Source: Chinchilla lanigera
Taxonomy: Eukaryota; Chordata; Mammalia; Rodentia; Chinchillidae
DNA length: 64,000 nt
Direction: 5' to 3'
Assembly: GCF_000276665.1 (NCBI RefSeq)
Contig: NW_004955472.1
Span: forward strand, 11,515,531-11,579,530
Below the pieces are notes generated by a model. The model was not told where the DNA came from and did not search any database. It saw nothing but the letters and a program-made list of their open reading frames with translations. This document shows, piece after piece, positions 49,126 to 61,150 of this stretch. Position numbers and translations under genes: made by a program. The stretch's first letter is position 1. The number at the start of each line of letters is the position of its first letter.

Positions 49126-49539
49126 ATCGTGTGGATCACAAGCATCAAGAAATGTAACCTATCTACTCTATTTCTGTATATCTGCATAAGTTATCTATTT
49201 CTCAGTTCTAAGTAATCTCTTATTGAAAACAATGGACTGAATTTTAGATATAATAGTATCTGGTCCACTCAAAATTAACTAATAAAATTGTTGGTCCCAT
49301 ATACTTCTTGGAAATATACTGGATCTATTGGAATTTGTGAATTCCCTAGAGATCCAAGACAGTCATGATGAATGTACTTTTAAAAGATAGTTAAAGCATA
49401 AGAGGCAGAAAAGAATCACACATCTGATTCTGAAATAAAATGCATCAATTACTTGAAAAGGTTTATAATCATTTAGCTATAATTATCTCATCTAATTTTT
49501 ATATTGACTCGATTCTTTACTTCATTCTTTTCTTTCATT

Positions 49540-49695
49540 TAATTATGTGTAAATGTGTGATGTGTAAAAAACTTTTGTTTCCTATGTATCAAGGACTGTT
49601 TTAGGGGTTAATAACAGAACACTGAGTAAATATATGTGTTGTCTACCCTCACAAAGTTTAGTATCTAGCTGAAGAGAGATAATAAAGAAGCGATG
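49540..49695 (+). mobile_element. L2/MIR-type ancient repeat relic
   Basis: CCTATGTATCAAGGACTGTT, GGGGTTAATAACAGAACACT, CTACCCTCACAAAGTTTAG and AGAGAGATAATAAAGAAG reproduce the order of the well-known L2/MIR 3' block. Confidence 0.6.
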
Positions 49696-49699
49696 ATGT

Positions 49700-52500
49700 A
49701 AAGAACTATATCACTGTTAAAAATGAAATGATGGAAAATTTCCTGGGGGCCAGTAGACTATAAATGATGGAAAAACAAATCTAAATTAAGATTGGTGCAT
49801 TTGACATTTTGTTCATCAAAATTGTTATAAGTACTGAGATATAATAGAACTTTGTCAAGATATCAGTATAACAAAATATCAAATAATTAGAATACTGGGT
49901 AGTAGATTTTAGGTTAGAGTTAAATATATGTTGGACAGGCATTTGTGCAAGAGTACCTCATTGAGATTGAGAGGAATAAGATTATTTATGGACATTTTAT
50001 ATAAAGAACAAAATTTACTCATGAAGATAGGAATACGTGATGTACTATCCTGAATAAAACATAGAGGAAAGCACAAAAGTAAGGTTATTCCCAGAAGTCG
50101 CAGGACACACCAGTGGAAAGATAAGCAGAGCTGGAAAGTGTGAGAGTTTTGATGTTTTTTCAAGTGGATGACACATATTCTTGCATTTGCCATGTATTCA
50201 AGAGTTATAACACATGTGTTTCAAGCCATATTTCTCACAGGGAAACTTAGAGATGGAGCTTTTTACACTGATTCTGATTCCCTCAAATATTTAGCCTTAT
50301 CAGACATTCATCTTTGTGTAGCAGAGATTCCTACTGTAAGGAGATACAAAGAATCTGCCAGTTCTTTCCCTTGGATGTAACAGCTACTTACTGCCACCAT
50401 GTGGAAGTCTTTAAGTCTAGATAAGTGTCAATATCTAAAAACCTCTAATACGTACAGTCTTGCAGACCTACAATTAGCAAGCTCATGTTCAGTCCAGGTG
50501 GGTTCAAAGATCACCACGTGTTCTGTGAGTCTCAGACTTACTTCTGCCGTATTACATATTAGGCTACTTCTAAATCTGCTTTGCATTGTGTTGTAAGTGT
50601 CTGTACTTAAGATTAAATTTATTTGGCTATTTATTATTTGTCCCACGTTCTTATCTTTTTATATTGCTTCATTTTTTTCTACATAGTCTAACCTTCAACT
50701 GGTAACATTGCATCTCTATCTCCTATATTGTTTTCAAGTAAGTACTGCTTTCTTGGCCATCCTTATGTCTAACACTCTCCTCTAAATTGACTATCACTAT
50801 TTTCTTTTGTATAAATAGTAAACCACTTAATAACAAACTTTAAATGGTAGAAATATGGCAAAATCAACCTGATGTGCTCCCTGATCAAAGATTTATTCAG
50901 AAAAGACTCCAAGAGGACACAAGGAAAAGGGATATTGTATTAAATGTAATCAATAATAACTGTAACGTAGAAAGTTGATAGATAAAAATAGGACCACTTA
51001 ATGCCCCAAGCTTTAAGTTTAAGAGGCCTATTTACTCTAGGACTTACATCTTATAACATTACTTGTCTTGGAATCTCTGTATAACACTGCAAACATGGGT
51101 ATACATTATAGTTACTTCAGCCTTCTGGTGTAGGTTCTCTGACCTTCATCATAGATTCTGGGAGTGATTTTAAAAATGTATCAGATGATGTAGCCCCCTC
51201 CTCAGATTACTTATTTCTAGGTACTCCCAAATTGATTATAATATGCAATCAGACAGTCACTACTGTGTACTAAATATATTTAATTTAGGACATTATACAA
51301 CATCAAATGGATTGAAAATAATTGGACAAGAAAAAGTGAATAATGGAAACCTATAAATATAATAAATGCAATAAAATATGAATTTCTTACTTTTCTTTTC
51401 AAGATATTGGGAAAAGCCCCTTAGGTAACTGTAGCTAAGAGAATTGATTTAGTTGTAATATATTCCAGATTTATATGATGATTATATTTTCCAGATTGTG
51501 TTGTATCTGTTCATTGAGTTTCAGATTTCTCCAGTATCACAATTTGCAGTTGCAGAATTAGTTCAGTATATTGGGACTTTCATTTCTATTTAAAGTTGAA
51601 TCCTCCTACAAGATTTCTACACTTTTATTTCAACTAACAGAGAACTTAATTACTAATAAAGTCTGCCTTCTCCAAAATGTACTTTAAAATGCCAGTTTCA
51701 TTTTTCTTGCATAACTGAGGCATCTCTGAGCATACTCTGTACATACATAGCACATTCTCTGCCCTTAGCCACACACTGGGTTAGTGGCCTTATAATATCT
51801 CTCACTTATGCAAGAATCATTGCTTCTCAACTTCATACTGAAAATGAAACTATTCCTTTATCTCACAGGCTGAATGAAATATGGTTGCTGTGATATTGCT
51901 TAACATAATTTTGAGTCATTTCTACATATCTGCATATTTGCACTAATCATTTTATGGTCATTTGGATATACTTCGAATGACCACTACATTTTTCATTTCT
52001 AATTAAATTAATGTCAAACAATTTGTTATTTGCCTTTGGAATACATACTTTTCTCACTGCATCTCCCTAATCCTCCCTCCATCTATCTATGCCACTCTAG
52101 TTGAATTTGTTTTTTTCAAAAACTCTTGGTAAACTAATTCTAAAATGTTATGGCATTTCTCCTCGTGGAGACGTAATGGACTCTTAGAGCCCAGAGAGAC
52201 TTTGATTATCAAAAGAATGAATCCCTGAAAACAGAATGTATCCTGAAGTAGCAAATTGGTCAGAACAAACAGAGTACATTTGCTATTGTTCTTTTTTGGA
52301 ACAATTTCCTTAAAAAAAAAAATTTTTAAAAAGAAATTTCATCCCCTAAATCTCTCAGATCACTTAGAGTGTTCACCTTCCTCTAACTCAATGTTGGCTG
52401 CCCAAACATTCATAGACCAGCTAAAATATACCATGTATTGGGAGTCAGCACCACAGTCCTGCTCATGAGGACATACACATAAAAAGCTAACTTTAAAACA
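49700..52500. other. AT-rich low-copy sequence, no gene seen
   Basis: Frames at 49909-50193 (minus), 50168-50380 and 50399-50596 (plus) are short and unrecognised. No repeat family identified. Confidence 0.45.
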
Positions 52501-52503
52501 ATG

Positions 52504-52595
52504 TGGGCCATTGATGTAGCTCAGTGGCACAGTGCCTGCCTGGCAAGTGCAATGTCCTGAGTTCAATTCCCAGAACTAAAAATATATAAAAAAAC
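52504..52595 (+). mobile_element. ID SINE, older type
   Basis: ID body with GATGTAGCTCAGTGGCAC A box and GAGTTCAATTCCCAG B box, A/T-rich tail. It lies 72 bases upstream of a young ID copy. Confidence 0.9.
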
Positions 52596-52666
52596 CTGGC
52601 ATGATATCTATACGGTTCAAATTTATAGGGGTACACGTAAACCATCTAGACTTAAAAAGACTCTTA

Positions 52667-52780
52667 GGGGCTGGGGATTTAGCTCAGCGGCAAAAGCGCC
52701 TGCCTGGCAAGCGCAGGGTCATGAGTTCAGTTCCCGGTACCGGAGAAAAACCAAAAAAAAAAAAAAAAACAAAAAAAAAA
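52667..52780 (+). mobile_element. ID SINE, young type
   Basis: A complete ID body with TTTAGCTCAGCGGCAAAAG, TTCCCGGTACCGGAG and a long A tail with CC and C interruptions. Near-perfect target duplications AAAAAGACTCTTAG flank it. Very similar to the copies at 58343 and 61042. Confidence 0.97.
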
Positions 52781-52789
52781 GACTCTTAG

Positions 52790-53600
52790 AAGAATACACA
52801 TAATATGCACCTTAAAGGACAAATAGAAACTGTGTCAATGAATCAATACAGCAAAAACAGAGATACTTAAGCTTGAAAATATGCACTATCAAGAAGAGCT
52901 ACAAGTACTTTGGCTTTACTACAAGATAAAACAAAAGACAGAAAATTTACTAGATATGTGAATACAGAGGAGATTAAAACTCAAGAGCCATGATAAAGAC
53001 CTTGAAATTTAATCTCTTGGCAAATTATTTTTCAAATCATAAGTTGAAATAGCCTCTCCAAAGACATGAGTTAAATAATGTGCTGGTTTCTTGTCCCACC
53101 CCTTGTTCCAATAGAGCAGCTCGGTTTCTGCTTACTGATACTCATTTATACGGACACCTAATATTTTCCTCAATCAAAACCTGTTTAGGCTGAAGCCAAA
53201 CATTCATGCCTTTGCTGTCAATAATAATGAACCAGATTTTCCTTTAAACAAGAAGATGATTCTGATCTGACTGAGGCCGTAAGCAGTGTTCTCTAGTAGT
53301 CTTTGGATATTATTAATTCAAGGTCAAGATAGTGTCTCAAACACTGTTTACCAGATGAGGCTTAGACTATTAAGCGATTTGTCTAAGTGCCCAAAACTAA
53401 CATAAAAGTGTTCTAATTTGCTGGTTTACCACTTGATTACTTAATTACTACAGAATCTCCTTCCCTTCAAAAAGAATATTCCCCTAGTAAAATCATTATC
53501 AAATAAAGATGATTATGATTCTGTTTTTATAATTCTCTAATTACCAAATATGTCTAGACTGTGATTATACTAAGTCCTTAACACTGATTCCTAGATTGAC
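52790..53600. other. AT-rich low-copy sequence, no gene seen
   Basis: Nothing recognised. Confidence 0.45.
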
Positions 53601-53604
53601 TGTC

Positions 53605-53760
53605 ACAGGGATTGAGAGCGGCCTGGCCCTGGTCAGAAGGACTTCCCTGAACCTGGGTTCCGGTGGCCAGGGGCGATGGGAAAGCGGGGTGCATGTCTCC
53701 AGCACCTACTGCATCAGCCGTGGCTCTTCATCTGCATCCAGGTTCTCAAAACAGCAGTAG
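53605..53760. other. Abrupt GC-rich island of about 150 bases, unclassified
   Basis: GAGAGCGGCCTGGCCCTGG to GCAGCAGT..: a short block with several CpGs (GCGG, GGGGCGATGG, AAGCGGGG, AGCCG) in otherwise AT-rich DNA. It is followed by an A/T-rich stretch (53785-53820). It could be a fragment of a processed transcript copy or an unrecognised SINE. I see no open frame of note. Confidence 0.4.
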
Positions 53761-54007
53761 AGAATAAGCCCTGATGCTGTTTTTATTTTAAACAGGAAAA
53801 AATAAAAATAAGAATAAAATAGAGTTTCAAAACAGGTTATTAGGAGAGATACAATAATTAATATGTTGCATTTTGTTGTCTTTGTAGTTATTCAGAACAC
53901 AAGACATAGGCATGATATCGTGTCCAAAGCATATTAGCACAAACCTCTCTTTTCAATGAACTAAGAGAAACTAGCTGTATAACTATTTTAACTATCTACA
54001 AATAAGT

Positions 54008-55658
54008 ATATTTTTTCTTTTTCCTTTTCTTTCTTTCTCCTCTTCCACATGAAAGTTTGTCTTTTCTTTTGAACAGTTTCTTCCCATTTCAAAATATCTA
54101 TTGTACATTTTGGATTTTATTTACTCACTGAGTTTCTCACACTAGGGAGGCAATATAATGTTCACATAAGTGAGCCTGATTTATTTCACTTATGAGTATA
54201 GTCTTGAGTTGTACCCATTTACCTATAAAAGTCTCCAATTTATCATTCTTTATGGCTGTGTAGTACTCCATTATATAAGAAATCACATATTTATCCACTT
54301 CTTGATTGATGGGCATTTGGGTTGTTTCCAAAGTGTAGCTATTACAAAGTGAGCTTCTATAAACATGGGTGCACATATATCACTATGATATGATGTAAGT
54401 ATCTGCACAGTGAAAATTATAGTACTCTAAAAGAGGGTACTATATCCTCAAAGAGGATGTCAGAAAATGAAAATATATCCCTTGTTCTTGGATAGGAAGA
54501 ACCAACATAGTGAAAATGACCGTACTCTCAAAACTTCTATACAGATTCAATGCACTCCCTATGAAAATACCATTAGCATACCTCATGGATCTAGAGAAAA
54601 CATTCCCAAATTTTATTTGGAACCAGTAGAGGCCTAGAATAGCAAAAGCAATTCTGGGCAACAAAGACAAGTTAGGAAGAATCACAATGCCAGACCTGAA
54701 ATTATCACAATCCCAGACCTGAAACTACAAAGCTACAGTGATAAAAATCAGCATGATATTGGCACAAAAACAGCCCTGAGGATCAGTGAAACAGAATAGA
54801 AGGTGAGAATGCAACCCCAAACACATTCAGCCACCTTATCTTTGACAAAGGAGCAAAACATGTTCACTGGAAGAAAGATAGCCTCTTTAACAAATGGTGC
54901 TGGAAAAACTGGCTTTCCATATGCCAACAACTAAAACCAGACACATGTCTACCACCATACATTAAACTAAAGTCAAAATGGATCAAAGATCTAAATATTA
55001 CAATAGTAACACTAAATTTAATGAAAAAGAAAATAGGTAGAAATCTCAAAGACATAGATGTAGGCAGAGACTTCAGGAACAAAACCCAGACCGAAAGGGA
55101 AATATCACAAAGAATCAACAAATGGGATCTCTAATTATTAAAAAGCTTTTGCACAACAAAATAAATCACAAACAGAATGAAAAGACAACCAACAGAGTGG
55201 GAAAAATTATAGCCTCTTGTCCCTCAGCCTAAGAACTTCTATCCAGAATATATAAAGAATTTTAAAAAGTCAGACACCCCAAATTCAAAGACCCAACCCA
55301 AAAATAGGCAGCTAAGACGAATGAACATTTCTCAGATGAAGAAAAACAATTGGCAAATAAATACATGAAAACATGTTTGACATCATTAGTAATTCAAGAG
55401 ATGCAAATTAAAACAACACTGAAATTCCATTTCATCCCAGAAACAGTGGCTGTCATTAAAAAACCAACTGAGCACAAGTGCTGGCTGGACTGTGGGGGAA
55501 AAGGCACTCTTCTCCACTGCAGGTGGGAGTGTAGACTATACAACACTGTGGAAGTCAGTGTGGCAATTCCTTTTAAAGCTAGGATTGGAGGCTCCATTCG
55601 ACCCAGCTAATCTCCTTCTGGGTATCTTCCCAGAAGAATTAAACACATCCTACCAAAG
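54008..55658 (-). mobile_element. L1 with 5' inversion (twin priming)
   Basis: Two L1 segments face each other. On the plus strand 54045-54398 is antisense L1 3'UTR and last ORF2 codons (rc of GCCATAAAGAATGATAAATT, GAAATAAATCAGGC). 54402-55658 is sense ORF2 from about CAGTGAAAATTATAGTACTC to GTATCTTCCCAGAAGAATTA. The sense part ends in ORF2 just where the antisense part begins, with about 15 bases of overlap. Read on the minus strand this is inverted 5' part plus direct 3' part ending in an A-rich tail (T-rich on plus, 54008-54045). Frames 55350-55610 and 55492-55929 are ORF2 remnants. Target duplications were not found. Confidence 0.85.
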
Positions 55659-55659
55659 C

Positions 55660-58330
55660 TTTTTAAGGCTCTTGTGTCAGTTTTTTTTTTTTCTCGTGTC
55701 AGACTTGCTAATGTTATTTGTCAAACTACATCAAATAATCAGCCTCAAATACAGGAAGAGGTGGAGGGAAATACTCCATATCTTCATAGGGAGAGCAACA
55801 AAATTACACTACAAAAGGAATACGTTCAAAAATAGGAAGAATTTGTGCCAATTTTCTTGCCACCAGCCATACTGTACATTTTGCCTAAGTATTTTATTTG
55901 AAATTTATTTCTTTGCAAACTACCTTTAGAAAAACTAGTAGGCTTTTATTTTCTCAAGAATTGTCTAGTACCCCTTTATTCACATACAGTAATGTAGCAT
56001 GGAAACACAAATATTTGGAGATGATTTATGTTACCTTGAAATGGCCTGCTTCACTATTTTATAATCTGTCCTACTTCTGCCATGACTTCTACAGTGGCTG
56101 CCTTTAAATCATGGAACATCTCTTTATTCTTTTTGACACTAGGTGGACTGTGTTTAGATTAAACCCACAATCTTAATGGCATCAAACAATATTCTCAAAA
56201 CAATTGAAATAGCTGTCCAAAATTATTTATTAAAGTTAGTGATTTCATTACCATCATAATTCTTGAATATGCTCCTGTAACACTAACTAACACATATTCT
56301 TTTTAAAAACTCAACTAATTTCTTTCCTAGGATCTTTGGTAAGTCTTTTAAAACTGTCTTCAAATTACACTGCCTTCTAAATATATCTTTATCTAATTTC
56401 CCTCTGTTGCCCTAAGCCTTATTTATGAAACAGTACTTATATTAAATCTTTAGTAACACATTAACTGTTAAATATAGCAAAAATTTTAAGAATAATATGA
56501 TCCCAATTTCTCAGTTTTTATGAAAGCATTGAGGTTTAAATAATTGAGTCACCCAAAGTCACAAAGATATTTATGGGTGATACAGAATGTTTAACTTGGA
56601 TGCCCCATTTCTATCTCCAATATTTTTGGACTAATGCAAGGCATCATTTTGTGTTCACTGCTCTAGTCAGAAGAAGTATTTGATCATGGCAAAGTAATGA
56701 GGACACAGGGATCAAAAGTAAAGTAATAATTTTTATTCAGAAAGGAACACATAGAATTTAAAAGGGTGGTATATCATCTCTTAGATATGATAGTCTCACA
56801 GAAAATCAGCTGCATTTTGAATAGCCTGCTTTCTCCATATAATACACTTCTAAGGCATAATAATTTTGTTTGTAGATTGTAAAATTAGCCTACACTTATT
56901 TTAAAACATGTATTCAATAAGATTACAAATCTTGTAGCACTTTCTCAACTCATATATTCTTTGATACTGAAAGAATCTGAATTGGTTAACCATGACAAAT
57001 CAAATTTTATATATTGTATATATATAATATCCATGTCCCAAAATATACCTCAAAGTGTCTGTGCTCCAGCTGTTACTGAAAGCCTCACTGAAAATGGAAC
57101 AGTTGTTAGGAATTATGTTAAGACTTTCAGATAACCTACTTGTCTAATTTATGACTTGATGTTGGATTCAGTTATACGAAGTGGAAGGCAAAGGTTTATC
57201 TGGTTAGCGCTGGAGCCCTGAAAAACTTTAAGAGTTTGCAATTTAATGACGTGAAAGGTTCTCAGAGTTAGGACGTGATGCATTCTTGCTGTACCTTGCC
57301 GAGTGATTGCTCATTGCCCGGTGTCTCCTAGGTGGGTTAGAGTGTCCATCCTCTTTGGTGGGCTCTACTTATGAAAAAAGATTTTAGAGCTAACTGCAGC
57401 AGTTAAAATTGACAGTTTGTGGAAAAAATGATCAGAACTATGTTGCTAAATATGCTTCTACATTTTACTTCACTTTTGGGAAACAAAATATGTGATTCTA
57501 GCATATGATTTATATAAGTCCTTGGGGCCTGTTCTACTGGGTGTTGTTTATCTTTCTTCAACACAATATATAGTTCCTTGGCTTCCCCTCCCAAACTTAA
57601 TATTCTAGTTTTAGCTCTAATTCCTTTAGGCCATTTCAAATTCACAATACGATAACTAGGGTTGAATAAATGAGTACACGTAGCCACACAGAAGGGCACA
57701 CATTTTGGATAACTACTACGCTACTTTCCTTATGTCATTATGCTATTTATTCACACATGCTTCTGACATAGATACTACTAGTTTGGATTAGAACAGTAGA
57801 AATATTTCTTCTGACTAGAGAAATGAGTTAAATTGCTGCCCAAGTTTAGATAAAAATAAAACAAAATATCCAAACCCAACACTAAAATTCAGGTTTGCTA
57901 TTACTATTATCTTTTATTGTAACATAATACTAATAAAATTTCTGGTGAAATAAAGATAAAATCAGTTACTGAGGTCGAATGCTTTCAATAACATAAATCT
58001 TTTGCAGCATAGCAATTTGAATAGCAGATAAGGTCTGTGGGTTTCTACTGCCTCTGCACAGAATTGAGAAACATTTAAAAATTTTAGAAGAATATGTCAC
58101 CTAATATATGTTTTTTCTCTCCAAGTTCCATAGACACAATTGATTTTAGATGTACATTTCTCAGTATGCTAGTGGAGAATATTTCAAGCAAAGTTTTGTT
58201 CTTAAGGGGAAAGTATGTTAAATTATTTTGTGATTCTATGCAACTTATTAATCTCAGTTTCTCATTATTAGTGAAAATTATAAGCATTTTAGTTGAGGAA
58301 TTATGTTCTTGCTGAATAATAGTAATAATA
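55660..58330. other. AT-rich low-copy sequence, no gene seen
   Basis: Contains a short T run (55680-55692) bracketed by TTGTGTCAG and TCGTGTCAG. A weak MIR-like stretch lies at 56515-56610. A GC-richer patch (57170-57370) has no recognised repeat. Frames here (57403-57699 minus and others) are unrecognised. Confidence 0.45.
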
Positions 58331-58342
58331 ATAAGGCTGATC

Positions 58343-58454
58343 TTTTTTTTGTTTTTTTGTTTTGTTTTGTTTTTCTCCGGTACCGGGAACCGAACTCACG
58401 ACCTTGCGCTTGCCAGGCAGGCGCTTTTGCCGCTGAGCTAAATCCCCAGCCCCC
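58343..58454 (-). mobile_element. ID SINE, antisense, young type
   Basis: The reverse complement of a complete ID body: CTCCGGTACCGGGAACCGAA, CTTGCCAGGCAGGCGC and GAGCTAAATCCCCAGCCC. T-rich tail at the left. Target duplications AATAAGGCTGATCT and AATAACGCTGATCT flank it. Confidence 0.97.
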
Positions 58455-58494
58455 AATAACGCTGATCTTAATGATAGTAATAGTAATTATAGAT

Positions 58495-58640
58495 AGGTTA
58501 AGTAGTACTTACTCTAGCCAGACACTTTTATAAAAGGTTTGTATGAATTATTTTATTTTGCATATATTTCATTGTTCTTCACTTTCCAGAAATGAAATAG
58601 AAGCTCAACAAGTTTAAACTGACAAAATCCCATTTTCCAG
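58495..58640 (+). mobile_element. MIR SINE relic
   Basis: AGTACTTACTCTAGCCAGAC ACTTTTATA, GAATTATTTTATTTTGC and TTTCCAGAAATGAAATAG follow the MIR order (accumulated substitutions, old). Confidence 0.55.
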
Positions 58641-58910
58641 TTGTAGGCTCTCTATTCTATTCACAGCACCTGGACTTGCGGAGGTGTGTTCTTCATCACG
58701 TTGGCTTCTCACTCAACCGCAGCATTCTTTCCCTGTTTGTTTTAGAATTGGTGGGCCAAGAATGCATAGCAGAAAAGAGTGTGTTCTTTCATGACGTGGG
58801 GCGATTTAAAGCTCATCTGGTACTTCTACACCAAAATGTCTCATATTTTTTGTGAAAATTATTTTGTTAGACACTATGTATGATTTCTTTTGCATTTAAA
58901 AGTAATGTCT

Positions 58911-59065
58911 TGTGATGGTTAATCTTAATTTTCATCCTGGCTGGTTTGGGAGCCACCTATGTGATTAATAAAGTACTTGTCTGAGTATGTCTGGGTGAGC
59001 CACAAAGGCGCAGCCTTGGTCTGTATTTGGACCCCCATTACATTTCTGCACTGTCTTCATTCAAC
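58911..59065 (+). mobile_element. Fragment of an LTR-like repeat
   Basis: Starts TGTGATGGTTAATCTTAATT, an opening known from rodent and other mammalian LTR-like repeats. Continues with GATTAATAAAGTACTTGTCTG and GGTGAGCCACAAAGG. It may belong to the same broad family as the copies at 36.6 and 38.5 kb but in the opposite orientation. Only the first part is present. Confidence 0.5.
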
Positions 59066-59586
59066 TATCACAACTGACTGTTCTTCTTCTTCTAGATTTA
59101 TTGAGGTGTAATTAACAAAATTTGTATATGTGTAAAGTGTGCCAACTGATGATCTCATTCATGTATACGTTGTGAAATGATTGCCACAAATAAACACATC
59201 TACCGCTTCACAGAGTTACCACTTTTGTGTGTGATAAGAACACTTGAAATCTATGCTATTAGCGAATTTCAAATATGCAAGGCAGGACTAACTGTTGTCA
59301 CTGTGATATATTATACCCCCAGAACTTATCCATCTTATATTTAAAAATCTTTACCCTTTGAACAATATCTTATCATTTCCATCAACCCCTGGTATTCACT
59401 ATTTTATTCTCTGCTCTTATGAAATTTGACTTTTTAACATAGCAAATATAGCAGAGATCATACAGTGTTTATCTTTTTTTGTGTGGATTATTTTACTTAA
59501 CATAATGTCCTCTAGGTTAATCTGTGTTGACACAGATGGCAGAATCCTCTCCTTTTAAAATGAAAGATATTCTGTTTTTTATTATA

Positions 59587-59934
59587 CAGATGATCCCTCT
59601 CTTACCGTGGTCCAACTTAGAATTTTTACTCTAGAATGATGCAGAAATGATACTCACTCATTAGAAACTGTACTTCAGATTTTGAATTTTCATTCTTTCC
59701 TGGGATTGCAATACGTGATATGATACTTTCTAATGACACTGGCAGAAGTAGGAAGCCAGAATTTTCTGTCAACCATGCAAGCATGAAGGTAAAGAGCTGA
59801 TATTCAGTGTACTGTGCTGGTTAGCTGGGATGCCTGCTGAATTAGTTTTATTAAACACATCTTCTATGTATAATATTTTCAACTTACAGTGAGTATATTG
59901 GGGCAAAAATCCATTGTATGTTAAGGAGTACCTG
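59587..59934 (+). mobile_element. Tigger-like (Tc1/mariner) DNA transposon, non-autonomous
   Basis: CAGATGATCCCTCTCTTACC starts an element that ends TATGTTAAGGAGTACCTG. The termini are imperfect inverted repeats (about 15 of 24 bases match) and a TA precedes the left end. Internal parts such as GATACTCACTCATTAGAAAC and TTTTCAACTTACAGTG match the Tigger/MER-type sequences I recall. L1M sequence resumes on both sides, so it inserted into the L1. Confidence 0.75.
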
Positions 59935-60123
59935 AACATATACTACATTTTTTATTATCCATTCCCTCATGGGCACTCAGGATGTTCTCGTTGTTGTGAT
60001 GACATAATATTGTATAGTGAATAATGAAGTTAACATGGGAGTACAGTTTTTCCTTCAAGGTAATTATCTAATTCTCTATAAATATACATCAAGAATTAGG
60101 ATGGCTACATCACAGGTACTTTG

Positions 60124-60158
60124 TTTGTTTATTTATTTATTTATTTACTTATTTATGT
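60124..60158. repeat. (TTTA)n short tandem repeat
   Basis: GTTTATTTATTTATTTA run within the antisense L1M. Confidence 0.9.
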
Positions 60159-60642
60159 ATAATTTTTGAAGTATTTCCTTATTGCTTTCCATAATAGTTA
60201 TATCAATTTATAATCCCACCATCAAGTCTATGTGGGTACACTTTTCTCCACATTCTCACCAACACTTATTGTCGTACTTTTACATAACAACTGTCTGAAA
60301 AGCTGCAAAGCAGTATCTCTCTGTGATTCTAATTCAAAATCTCTTAATCATCAGTACCGAGAGCATATTTTCATTCATTTCCTGGTCATTTGTATGTCTT
60401 CATTTAAAAAATACCTGTTGAATCCTTTTTCCATTTTTAAATTCCCGTTTTTTCTTACTATTGAGTTACCTGAATTCATTATAAATTTTGAATATTATTC
60501 ACCGTGGAGCATTCCATGGTTTATCTTTTTATTCTATTTCTTGTTTCTTTTGCTATACAGAAACTTTAGTTTGACAAGCTCACAGATTTATTTTTGCTTT
60601 TGTTGTCCCTGCTTATGGTAGTATATTTAAAAACTGTAGGAG

Positions 60643-60731
60643 GGGGCTGGGGATTTATCTCAGCGGCGCAGCACCTGCCTGTCAAGCACAAGGTCATGAG
60701 TTCGATTCCCGATACTGGAAACAAAACAAAA
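60643..60731 (+). mobile_element. ID SINE
   Basis: A full ID body (GGATTTATCTCAGCGGCGC, GAGTTCGATTCCCGATACTG) with a short AAACAAAAC tail. Target duplications AAAACTGTAGGAG and AAAACCTGTAGGAG flank it inside the L1M. Confidence 0.95.
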
Positions 60732-61041
60732 CCTGTAGGAGTGTTTTGGTTTCTATGTCTTACATTTATTTAATGATTTAATCTATTTTAACTTATTTTT
60801 GTGTATATTGTAAAAAAAAGGATCCAATTCATTCTTTTGTACACAAGTATTCAGCTTTCTCAATACTTTAAAAGATTATTTTCCCTCATTGTGCATTCTT
60901 GGTACCTTCACCAAAGATTAATTGAGTACAGAAATGATAGACTTACCCTTGGTTTCTTTATTCAGCCCATTTAGTCCGTGTACCTGCTTTTGATGTCAGA
61001 ACCATGATGTTGTGACTATTATAGATTTGTAATATACTTTC

Positions 61042-61150
61042 TTTTTTTTTTTTTTTTTTTTTTTGGTTTTTCTCCGGTACCGGGAACCGAACTCATGACC
61101 TTGCGCTTGCCAGGCAGGCGCTTTTGTCGCTGAGCTAAATCCCCAGCCCC
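61042..61150 (-). mobile_element. ID SINE, antisense, young type
   Basis: Complete ID reverse complement with a T tail of about 22 bases, CTCCGGTACCGGGAACCGAA and GAGCTAAATCCCCAGCCCC. Target duplications TGTAATATACTTTC on both sides are perfect over 14 bases. Inserted in the antisense L1M. Confidence 0.98.

Noticed and set aside
52667..52780. tRNA-like sequence with A and B boxes
   Set aside because: It is an ID SINE: A-rich tail, target duplications, multiple dispersed copies, and no cloverleaf expected to function as tRNA. The same applies to the other ID copies.
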